Shown here piece after piece: positions 31,470 through 39,213 of a stretch of DNA of 64,000 bases. The stretch is from Actinomycetota bacterium (lineage in GTDB: Bacteria; Actinomycetota; Actinomycetes; Mycobacteriales; Mycobacteriaceae): positions 62,001 to 126,000 of the forward strand of contig JAFDWN010000005.1 in NCBI GenBank assembly GCA_018268465.1. Reading direction: 5' to 3'. The notes below the pieces were generated by a model that saw only the letters and a list, made by a program, of their open reading frames with translations, was not told the origin of the DNA and did no database searches. Positions within the stretch are counted from its first letter, which is position 1; each line of letters opens with the position of its first letter. Position numbers and translations under genes: made by a program.

Positions 31470-32447
31470 GTGCACACGGCACTGACCCGGCGCGGCTTCC
31501 TCACGATGGCCGCGGCCGCGGGCCTGGTCACCGCCTGCGGATCGGAGAAGCCCGGAACGGTGGCCGACGACGGCTCCGTCACCGTCACCCATGTGTTCGG
31601 CGAGACCAGGATCCCCGCACCGCCGCACCGCGTCGTCAGCGCCGGCTTCACCGGGCAGGACGACCTGCTGGCGCTGGGCGTCGTACCCGTCGCCGTCACC
31701 GAGTGGTTCGGGGGCCAACCGTTCGGCGTGTGGCCCTGGGCCCAGCCGGCACTCGGCGGCGCCCAGCCCACCGTGCTGAGCCTCGCCGACGGGATCCAGG
31801 TCGAGCAGATCGCCGCCCTCAAACCCGACCTCGTCATCGCCACCGATGCGGGACTGGACGCCGCCACCTACGCCGCGCTGTCGGCGATCGCGCCGACCGT
31901 CGCCCAATCCGGACAGGACGCCTTCTTCGAACCCTGGAAGGATCAGGCCACCACCATCGGACAGGCGGTGTTCAACGGCGACCGGATGAAGGACCTCATC
32001 GACCGGGTCGACGCGAAGTTCGTCACCGCCGGCAAAGACAATCCGCACTTCAACGGGACGAAGGTGCTGCTGCTGGGGGGCACCTTCTACCGGGACAGCG
32101 TGCACGTCACCCCCGCGGGCTGGCGAACCGACTTCCTCACCCAGATGGGATTGGTCATCCCCGACAGCATCGACAACTTCGACCGCGACGGCCGCGCCCT
32201 GATCCCCCGCAGCGAAGCCGTATCCGTCCTCGACACCGCCGATGTCCTCATCTGGGCCACCGAAAGCGACGAGGAGCAGGCCGCGCTCGCCGCCGACCCC
32301 ACGATCGCGCAGCTACGCGCCACCGCCGAGCGGCGAAACATCTTCACCGGCAAGGATCTGGCCGGGGCCATCGCCTTCGCCTCCCCGCTGTCCTACCCGG
32401 TGGTCGCCGACCAGCTGCCGCCCCGCATCACCGCCGCGCTTGCCTGA
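31470..32447 (+). CDS. fecB2: FecB2-like iron-siderophore-binding lipoprotein
   Basis: Periplasmic-binding protein of the iron-siderophore (BtuF/FepB, PF01497) class, 325 aa, corresponding by context to Rv0265c. The GTG at 31470 places a twin-arginine-like signal (TRRGFLTMAAAAG) and lipobox (LVTAC) at the N-terminus; the open frame from 31101 is an extension. Domain parts: VSAGFTGQDDLLALGVVPVA, IAALKPDLVIATDAGLD, and a helical backbone between two lobes. It should capture ferric siderophore at the membrane. No permease is adjacent, as in M. tuberculosis. Confidence 0.87.
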   Translation: MHTALTRRGFLTMAAAAGLVTACGSEKPGTVADDGSVTVTHVFGETRIPAPPHRVVSAGFTGQDDLLALGVVPVAVTEWFGGQPFGVWPWAQPALGGAQPTVLSLADGIQVEQIAALKPDLVIATDAGLDAATYAALSAIAPTVAQSGQDAFFEPWKDQATTIGQAVFNGDRMKDLIDRVDAKFVTAGKDNPHFNGTKVLLLGGTFYRDSVHVTPAGWRTDFLTQMGLVIPDSIDNFDRDGRALIPRSEAVSVLDTADVLIWATESDEEQAALAADPTIAQLRATAERRNIFTGKDLAGAIAFASPLSYPVVADQLPPRITAALA

Positions 32448-32459
32448 CAAGATGTCGGG

Positions 32460-33170
32460 GTGACCAGCGAGACGACCGACACCACAGAGACGCGCGCCAC
32501 CTTCGCTCAAGTCGGCTCCGCCTATTATCCGGTGCTGGTCGCGGTGTTCACGGCGCTGGTGATCATCTCCAACGTCACCGCCACCAAGGGCGTCGCGTTC
32601 GGCCCCGTCATCGGAGACTGGTCGATCATCACCGACGGCGGATTCATCGTGTTCCCGCTCACCTACGTGATCGGCGACGTGCTGTCGGAGGTGTACGGAT
32701 TCAAGGCCGCCCGGCGCGCGATCTTCCTCGGGTTCTCGATGAATGCGCTTGCCGCCCTGGCATTCTGGGTGACGATCTATCTCCCGGCCGCCGACTTCTA
32801 CACCAACCAGGCACACTTCGAGAACATCGTGCACGCCTACACCCAGCTGATCGTGGCGGGGCTGGCGGGATTCATCGTCGGCCAGACCATCAACGCCTGG
32901 GTGGTGGTGGCCATCAAGGAGCGCACCAAGGAGAAGCACCTGTGGGCCCGCCTGATCGGTTCGACGTTCGCGGGCCAGCTCGGCGACACCCTGGTGTTCT
33001 GCAGCATCGCCGCCGGAGCGATCGGGATCAGCTCCTTCGGCGACTTCGTCACCTACACCGCGCTGGGCTGGGTGTACAAGACCGCCGTCGAGGTGATCAT
33101 GCTGCCGATCACCTACCGGGTCATCGCGGTCATCAAACGCCGCGAACCCACCTACCAGGCCGCCCTCTGA
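32460..33170 (+). CDS. YhhQ/VUT-family queuosine-precursor-type transporter
   Basis: Integral membrane protein of the YhhQ (vitamin uptake) family, 236 aa with about six helices. Signatures: IISNVTATKGVAFGP, FPLTYVIGDVLSEVYGFKAA and the C-terminal FVTYTALGWVYKTAVEVIML. E. coli YhhQ imports queuosine precursors (preQ0/preQ1). The GTG start lies 12 bp after fecB2. It is not part of the Rv0264c-Rv0265c neighbourhood as I know it, so it looks inserted here. Whether the organism makes queuosine cannot be seen in this window. Confidence 0.85.
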   Translation: MTSETTDTTETRATFAQVGSAYYPVLVAVFTALVIISNVTATKGVAFGPVIGDWSIITDGGFIVFPLTYVIGDVLSEVYGFKAARRAIFLGFSMNALAALAFWVTIYLPAADFYTNQAHFENIVHAYTQLIVAGLAGFIVGQTINAWVVVAIKERTKEKHLWARLIGSTFAGQLGDTLVFCSIAAGAIGISSFGDFVTYTALGWVYKTAVEVIMLPITYRVIAVIKRREPTYQAAL

Positions 33171-33222
33171 GCGATCGATAAGGTCCTGAGCCTTCGGTAA
33201 GGCAGCTCTGGCAAACCTCACA

Positions 33223-33242
33223 AAGGTGTCGTCAGCGACCTT
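33223..33242. promoter_or_regulatory. Inverted repeat AAGGT-N10-ACCTT before pxpB
   Basis: Short inverted repeat ending 21 bp before the pxpB start. It is placed like an operator or a promoter-proximal structure; the arms are only 5 bp. Confidence 0.3.
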
Positions 33243-33263
33243 ACTCGCGGGTAGCTTTGGCAC

Positions 33264-33914
33264 ATGACCGTGACAACGGATTCCATGGTCGCCGGGAAGG
33301 TCCGAGACTACGGCGACCTGGCGTTGCTGCTCGAGTTCGACAGCAACGCCGAAGTATTGGCGTGGGCAGATGCCATCCGCGCGGCCCACCTGCCGGGCGT
33401 GCTCGACATCGTCCCGGCGTCGGTCACCGTTCTGGTGAAGCTCGCCGACCCGCGCTACCGGGCGCCGACGAGGCAACGACTGGCCGCGCTGCGGCTCGAT
33501 CCGGAAGCGATCTCCGGGCACCCCGACGGCCGCCATGCCGACATCACCATCGACGTCGTGTACGACGGTGCGGATCTGCGCGAGGTCGCGCGCCTGACCG
33601 GACTCGACGCCGCCCAGGTGATCGCGGCACACACCGGCACCCTGTGGCGGGTCGGGTTCTGCGGCTTCGCACCGGGATTCGCCTACCTCGTGGGCGGTGA
33701 CGAGCGTCTGCACGTACCGCGCCGAGCCGAACCCCGCACCAAGGTGCCCCCCGGCGCCGTGGGCCTCGCCGGTGAGTTCAGCGGTGTCTACCCGCGTGAA
33801 TCACCCGGCGGTTGGCAACTCATCGGCCACACCGACGCCGTGATGTGGGACGTTGGCCGGGAGCAGCCCGCATTGCTGACGCCCGGCATGTGGGTTCAGT
33901 TCCGGGCCGTGTGA
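33264..33914 (+). CDS. pxpB: 5-oxoprolinase subunit PxpB (KipI-like)
   Basis: Small subunit of the PxpABC 5-oxoprolinase or of a related biotin-dependent-type amidolyase, 216 aa (Rv0264c counterpart by context). The cyclophilin-like C-terminal domain shows [33 protein letters not shown] and [13 protein letters not shown], all conserved in PxpB/KipI. With PxpC and PxpA it opens 5-oxoproline using ATP to give glutamate. PxpC follows 10 bp later; no PxpA (LamB/YcsF) gene is in the window. Confidence 0.88.
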   Translation: MTVTTDSMVAGKVRDYGDLALLLEFDSNAEVLAWADAIRAAHLPGVLDIVPASVTVLVKLADPRYRAPTRQRLAALRLDPEAISGHPDGRHADITIDVVYDGADLREVARLTGLDAAQVIAAHTGTLWRVGFCGFAPGFAYLVGGDERLHVPRRAEPRTKVPPGAVGLAGEFSGVYPRESPGGWQLIGHTDAVMWDVGREQPALLTPGMWVQFRAV

Positions 33915-33924
33915 GGAGGACGTC

Positions 33925-34836
33925 ATGACCACTCGATCGACGACCACAGCGCCGGAACTGGAGGTGCTGCGCACCGGGCCGCTGGCGCTCGTGGAGGACC
34001 TGGGCCGGCCGGGCCTTGCTCACATGGGGGTCACCCGCTCCGGCGCCGCCGACCGGCGCTCCCACGAACTGGCCAACCGGCTCGTCGCCAACACCGGGGA
34101 TCTGGCCACCGTCGAGGTGACGTTCGGGGGATTCTCGGCGCGGGTTCGCGGCGGCGACGTCGCGATCGCCGTGACGGGTGCCGACACGAACCCCGCAGTC
34201 AACGGAGTTCCGTTCGGCACCAACAGCATTCACTACGCCCGACAGGGCGATGTGATCTCGATGGGCGCCCCGCACGCCGGGCTGCGCAGCTACCTGGCCG
34301 TACGCGGCGGCATCGACGTCGAACCGGTGCTCGGCTCCCGCAGCTACGACGTGATGTCGGCGATCGGACCCACACCCCTGCGCGCCGGGGACGTCCTACC
34401 CGTCGGCGCACACACCGGGTCGTTCCCCGAGCTGGATCAGGCGCCGGTCGCCGCCATCGAGAAGAACGTGCTCGAACTACACGTGGTACCCGGGCCCCGG
34501 GACGACTGGTTCACCGATCCCGACGTCCTGGTGCGCACCAACTGGCAGGTCACCAACCACAGCGACCGGGTGGGTATGCGGCTCGTCGGAATGCCGCTCG
34601 AATACCGCTGGCCCGACCGTCAGCTGCCCAGCGAAGGCGCCACCCGCGGGGCGATCCAGGTCCCGCCCAACGGATTCCCGGTGATCCTCGGACCCGACCA
34701 TCCCGTCACCGGCGGCTATCCGGTCATCGGGGTGCTCACCGACGACGATATCGACAAGGTCGCCCAGATCCGTCCGGGCCAGACGGTGCGGCTGCACTGG
34801 TCACGGCCCCGCCGGCCGTTCGACAGCGAGTTCTGA
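33925..34836 (+). CDS. pxpC: 5-oxoprolinase subunit PxpC (KipA-like)
   Basis: Large partner of PxpB, 303 aa (Rv0263c counterpart). Conserved blocks: [48 protein letters not shown] and [20 protein letters not shown]. Family members are annotated as biotin-dependent carboxyltransferase or allophanate hydrolase subunit 2, but PxpC in the 5-oxoproline pathway is the best-supported function. AGGAGG lies 7-8 bp before the ATG. It probably forms a two-gene unit with pxpB. Confidence 0.88.
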   Translation: MTTRSTTTAPELEVLRTGPLALVEDLGRPGLAHMGVTRSGAADRRSHELANRLVANTGDLATVEVTFGGFSARVRGGDVAIAVTGADTNPAVNGVPFGTNSIHYARQGDVISMGAPHAGLRSYLAVRGGIDVEPVLGSRSYDVMSAIGPTPLRAGDVLPVGAHTGSFPELDQAPVAAIEKNVLELHVVPGPRDDWFTDPDVLVRTNWQVTNHSDRVGMRLVGMPLEYRWPDRQLPSEGATRGAIQVPPNGFPVILGPDHPVTGGYPVIGVLTDDDIDKVAQIRPGQTVRLHWSRPRRPFDSEF

Positions 34837-34885
34837 CCCGACCGCCGATCGGCGGACGGATGTCAAAACCGCCGCACACTGGTAG

Positions 34886-35494
<609 letters not shown>

Positions 35495-35683
35495 CGGGCC
35501 GCCTCACAACGCCGACCCCGGCCGGGTGAGCGGAAGTTCACGACCGAGTCACCGCGTGCAGCGTGCGGGCAACAAAGCCCGCATACCGTCGTGTCAATGC
35601 CGCGACCAGCCCATTCGCGCAGCTACATCCCGCCGCAACAGGCGCTTAACGAGATGGACACACGACATGCATACAAAAGACAC

Positions 35684-36832
35684 ATGAGTGAGCCCGACTG
35701 GGCGCCGCTCACGGGGTTTCGGGTCGCAGTGACCTCCGCCCGCAGGGCCGACGAGCTGAGCGCGCTCCTTCGCCGGCGCGGCGCCACCGTGACCAGCGCC
35801 GCGGCCATCGAAATGGTCCCGCTGCCCGACGACGACGAACTGCGGGCACACAGCGCCGCACTGATCGACACCCCGCCCGACATTGTCGTCGCCACCACCG
35901 GCATCGGCTTCCGCGGCTGGGTGGCCGCCGCGGACGGGTGGGGTCTGGCCAACGACCTTCTCGGCGCACTGGGCAAGGCGCGGGTGGTCTCCCGCGGGCC
36001 CAAGGCGACCGGCGCGCTGCGCGCCGCCGGCCTGCCCGAGGAGTGGTCCCCGGAGTCCGAGTCGTCCCGCGAGGTGCTGCACTACCTGCGCGACGGCGGC
36101 ATCTCCGGACAGCGCATCGCCGTCCAATTACACGGGGCGACCGACGAATGGGATCCGTTCCCGGAGTTCGTCGGCGAACTGGAGGCCGCCGGCGCCGAAG
36201 TGGTGCCGATCCGGGTCTATCGCTGGCATCCCGCCCCGCGCGACGGCGAGTTCGACCAGCTGGTGGCGGGGATCGCCGAGGAGAAGTTCGACGCCGTGAG
36301 CTTCACGTCGGCACCCGCGGTGGCCTCGGTGCTCATGCGTGCCGGCCAGATGGGCATCGCCGACCGGGTGCTCGCCGCGATGCGCACCTCTGTGCACGCC
36401 ATGTGCGTCGGACCGGTGACCGCGCGACCACTGGTGCGGGTCGGCGTGCCGACCTCGGCGCCGGAACGGATGCGGCTGGGTGCGCTGGCCCGTCACATCA
36501 CCGACGAACTGCCGCTCCTGCAGTCCCGCACCTTGCGGGTGGCCGGACATCTGCTGGAGATCCGGGGCACCTGCGTCCTCGTCGACGGCTCCGTCAAGGC
36601 GCTGTCCCCCGCGGCGATGGCGACGATCCGGGCGCTGGCCCATCGGCCCGGAGCCGTGGTGTCGCGGTCCGACCTGCTCGGCGCGCTGCCGGGCTGCGGC
36701 ACCGACACCCACGCCGTGGAGACCGCGGTGCTGCGGCTGCGCACCGCGTTGGGAGACAAGAACATCGTCGCGACCGTCGTCAAACGGGGCTACCGCCTGC
36801 CCGTCGACGACGATATGGCGGTGACACAGTGA
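35684..36832 (+). CDS. nnaR: NnaR-type regulator: uroporphyrinogen-III-synthase-like plus winged helix
   Basis: Fusion of an HemD-like domain (about 1-260: FRVAVTSARRADELSALLRR, VVATTGIGFRGWV, VSFTSAPAVASVL) with a C-terminal OmpR/trans_reg_C winged helix (about 290-375: VKALSPAAMATIRALAHRPG, HAVETAVLRLRTALGDKN). This is the architecture of NnaR, which works with GlnR to switch on nitrate/nitrite assimilation genes in Streptomyces and M. smegmatis; the M. tuberculosis counterpart is Rv0260c. Its likely target is nirBD, about 5 kb away. ATG 35684 is chosen; an ATG at 35654 would add 10 residues. It overlaps the CbiX gene by 4 bp. Confidence 0.87.
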   Translation: MSEPDWAPLTGFRVAVTSARRADELSALLRRRGATVTSAAAIEMVPLPDDDELRAHSAALIDTPPDIVVATTGIGFRGWVAAADGWGLANDLLGALGKARVVSRGPKATGALRAAGLPEEWSPESESSREVLHYLRDGGISGQRIAVQLHGATDEWDPFPEFVGELEAAGAEVVPIRVYRWHPAPRDGEFDQLVAGIAEEKFDAVSFTSAPAVASVLMRAGQMGIADRVLAAMRTSVHAMCVGPVTARPLVRVGVPTSAPERMRLGALARHITDELPLLQSRTLRVAGHLLEIRGTCVLVDGSVKALSPAAMATIRALAHRPGAVVSRSDLLGALPGCGTDTHAVETAVLRLRTALGDKNIVATVVKRGYRLPVDDDMAVTQ

Positions 36833-37518
36833 GCCTGCTCCTGGTTGCCCACGGCACCCGCAAACAGCAGGGCGTCGCGCTGATCGGCGATCTCGCGCGC
36901 CGGGTCGCCCGCCAGGCCGGAGAACCGGTGCACGTCGCATTCGTCGACGTGCTCGGACCTACGCCCAGCGCAGTGCTGGCGACACTGCACGACCGCCCCG
37001 CGATCGTGGTGCCCGCCTTCCTGTCCCGCGGCTACCACGTCGGTGTGGACATCCCTGCGCACGTCGCGGCCAGCGGCCACCCCGACGTAGCCGTGGCGGA
37101 CGCGCTGGGACCGGACCCGCAGATGATCCGTGTGCTCACCGATCGGCTCATCGAATCCGGTTGGCGCCCCGGCGATTCGGTGGTTCTCGCCGCGGCGGGC
37201 ACGTCCGACCCCGGTGCGCGGCGTGACCTGCACACCACCGCGACCTGGCTATCGGCCATGACCGGCGCCCGCGTCGAACTGGCGTTCGCCGCCACCGGCA
37301 CCCCACGCGTCGCCGACGCAGTCGAGACGTTGCGTCGTGGCGGTGCGCAACGGATCGTCGTGGCGTCGTACCTGTTGTCCGACGGCCTGTTCCAGGACCG
37401 GCTGCGCGCCAGCGGCGCCGACATCGTCACCGAACCGCTGGGGTTACACCCCGGCACCGTCCGCCTGGTCGCGGCCAGGTTCCGCCGCGCCCGGCTTCCC
37501 GTACCCGCCGGCCGTTAG
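36829..37518 (+). CDS. CbiX/SirB-type sirohydrochlorin chelatase
   Basis: Class II chelatase with two CbiX repeats, 229 aa (Rv0259c counterpart). N-terminal LLVAHGTRKQQGV supplies the metal-binding His; a second such region is VVLAAAGTSDPGARRD. VVPAFLSRGYHVGVDIP is another conserved part. It inserts iron into sirohydrochlorin to make siroheme, the cofactor of the NirB nitrite reductase encoded nearby. The GTG start overlaps the nnaR stop by 4 bp, so regulator and cofactor enzyme are made together. Confidence 0.87.
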   Translation: MSLLLVAHGTRKQQGVALIGDLARRVARQAGEPVHVAFVDVLGPTPSAVLATLHDRPAIVVPAFLSRGYHVGVDIPAHVAASGHPDVAVADALGPDPQMIRVLTDRLIESGWRPGDSVVLAAAGTSDPGARRDLHTTATWLSAMTGARVELAFAATGTPRVADAVETLRRGGAQRIVVASYLLSDGLFQDRLRASGADIVTEPLGLHPGTVRLVAARFRRARLPVPAGR

Positions 37519-37832
37519 ATACAGCCGCTCACGCTGATCCGTCTGCCGACATTCGCGCACACGTTGACGTTGGGCAGTGGCGGCGGCGGTGGCGGAGGAG
37601 GTGCGACGTAATCCTCCGGCAGCGGCGCGTACTCCGCGGGCGGTGGCACCCACGGCGCGACGGCGTCGGCGATGTTGCCGCATCCGCTCACCGAGACGCG
37701 CCTGCCGCCGACGTTGGCGCACACATCGGCGTTGTGCGTGGTCGACATGGCCGCGGCACCGAGCATCTCGATACCGGTGACCATGGCGATCCCGCAGACC
37801 GCCGTGACCCCGAACCTGGTGAACCGGTTCAT
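37515..37832 (-). CDS. Small secreted proline-rich protein with a duplicated Cys motif
   Basis: Exported protein of 105 aa, no named family. A signal peptide (VTAVCGIAMVTGIEMLGAAA) is followed by two copies of one motif, VCANVGGRRVSVSGC (about residues 37-51) and VCANVGRRISVSGC (about 91-104), on either side of a Pro-rich linker with PPPPPPPP. Each copy has two cysteines, expected to pair outside the cell. It overlaps the end of the CbiX gene by 4 bp, tail to tail. The function is unknown. Confidence 0.7.
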   Translation of the reverse strand: MNRFTRFGVTAVCGIAMVTGIEMLGAAAMSTTHNADVCANVGGRRVSVSGCGNIADAVAPWVPPPAEYAPLPEDYVAPPPPPPPPLPNVNVCANVGRRISVSGCI

Positions 37833-37938
37833 TGCGATCCCCTTCTCGACGTGGATCCCGTCGAAGGCTACCGCCACGGGACCCCGACGGGGTGTCGGTC
37901 CACCCGAATCTGTCGCCCGGCGGTGCCATACTCGCGCC

Positions 37939-38829
37939 ATGACACAACGCGACGTTGCGTTGGAGACCTACCGCTACCTGCGCGGCGGGATGCCGGTCAT
38001 GATCGTCATGCTCACGGCGGCGGTGCTGTTCGAACGGATCCGGGCGGACTGCTGGCAGACCTCGATCAGCGCCTACTACTTCACCTCTGCACACGCTGTC
38101 TTCATCGCCTCCGTATGCGCCACCGGCGCCATGTTCATCGTCTACCGCGGCAGCACCGACACCGAGGACGCCCTGCTCAACCTGGCCGGGGTGCTGGCCT
38201 TCGTGGTTGCGATGGTGCCCACCACCCGCCCGGTCCTGGAGTGCGGAACCGCCCTGGCGCCGGGCGAACTCGAACTCGGGGCCGTCGTTCGCGCCAATAT
38301 GTGGGCGGTCGTCATCGCGCTGGCCGTCTCGCGGGTCGCGTCGTGGTGGCTGCACCGGCGCACCAGAACCTCGACACCGATGAGCCCCCTGGGCAGGGTC
38401 GCGACATGGATACAGCGGCTCATCTTCGCCGCCGGGCTGGCCACGCTGATCTTCGCCCCCGACTGGTTCACCGCCAACGCGCACGGGATCGCCGCGATGC
38501 TGATGTTCGCGGCGATGATCGTCACGGTGTTCATCACCGCGTTTCTCAGTGGCCGCCAGGACGATGCCAAATGCCCGAACCGGGCGGTGTATCACCGGCT
38601 CTACCACGCGATCGCGGTCGCGATGGTGCTCACCCTCGCGGTGACGGTGACGCTGCACCGCACGCTCGACGGCTTCAACCACGCCGTACTGATCGCCGAG
38701 GCCGCCCTCATCGCCGAGTTCGGTGCCTACTGGCTCATCCAGACGATCGAACTCTGGCGCGCCGGCACCCGCGACGAACTGATGTCCCCCGAGGCCTGTA
38801 CCCAGCAGCGGCTGCTACAGGCGTTGTGA
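37939..38829 (+). CDS. Multi-pass membrane protein of unknown function
   Basis: Predicted integral membrane protein, 296 aa with about seven hydrophobic helices (for example PVMIVMLTAAVLFE, NLAGVLAFVVAMV, NMWAVVIALAVSRV, GIAAMLMFAAMIVTVFITAF). The features ISAYYFTSAHAVFIASVC and a late DGFNHAVLIAEAALI hint at a DUF998-like or Frag1-like fold, but I cannot place it firmly. It stands alone between the cysteine-repeat gene and nirD, and has no place in the M. tuberculosis order that I recall. Confidence 0.65.
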   Translation: MTQRDVALETYRYLRGGMPVMIVMLTAAVLFERIRADCWQTSISAYYFTSAHAVFIASVCATGAMFIVYRGSTDTEDALLNLAGVLAFVVAMVPTTRPVLECGTALAPGELELGAVVRANMWAVVIALAVSRVASWWLHRRTRTSTPMSPLGRVATWIQRLIFAAGLATLIFAPDWFTANAHGIAAMLMFAAMIVTVFITAFLSGRQDDAKCPNRAVYHRLYHAIAVAMVLTLAVTVTLHRTLDGFNHAVLIAEAALIAEFGAYWLIQTIELWRAGTRDELMSPEACTQQRLLQAL

Positions 38830-38838
38830 GCCAGCTCG

Positions 38839-39213
38839 TTACGGCGTGAGCGGCCGACCGACCTCCACCAGGCCGTCGTCGCTCACCCGCGTCTCGTACA
38901 CCGGCACCGACACCGCGGGGTCGTCGAGGCACACCCCGTCGTCGAGTGAGAACGCCTGCTTCTTGATCGGCGACTGCACGGTCGCGCGCCCACCGCGATC
39001 GCCGACGATGCCGCGAGACATCACCGCCGACCCGGAGAACGGGTCGATGTTGCCCACCGCGCGCAACGACCCGTCGTCGAGGCGGAACAGGGCGACCTGC
39101 GTGCCGTCGCCGAGCAGCACACCCACACCGCGGCACGGGATCAGACGGTCGTAGCGGCATGCCGCCGTCCAGGCCTGGGTCTCCCTGGCGCGACGGTCGT
39201 CGAGGAGAGTCAT
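38839..39213 (-). CDS. nirD: Assimilatory nitrite reductase small subunit
   Basis: NirD, 124 aa, a Rieske-like fold. Seen: ALFRLDDGSLRAVGNIDPFS and SPIKKQAFSLDDGVCLDDPA. The Rieske cysteine/histidine ligands are absent, as is normal for NirD. It assists NirB in six-electron reduction of nitrite to ammonium with NADH. Its ATG overlaps the nirB stop by 4 bp. Confidence 0.92.
   Translation of the reverse strand: MTLLDDRRARETQAWTAACRYDRLIPCRGVGVLLGDGTQVALFRLDDGSLRAVGNIDPFSGSAVMSRGIVGDRGGRATVQSPIKKQAFSLDDGVCLDDPAVSVPVYETRVSDDGLVEVGRPLTP

Noticed and set aside
37444-38682. 412-codon minus-strand frame opposite the membrane protein gene
   Set aside because: The product is low-complexity and strongly charged; the plus strand has seven hydrophobic helices and a correct start.
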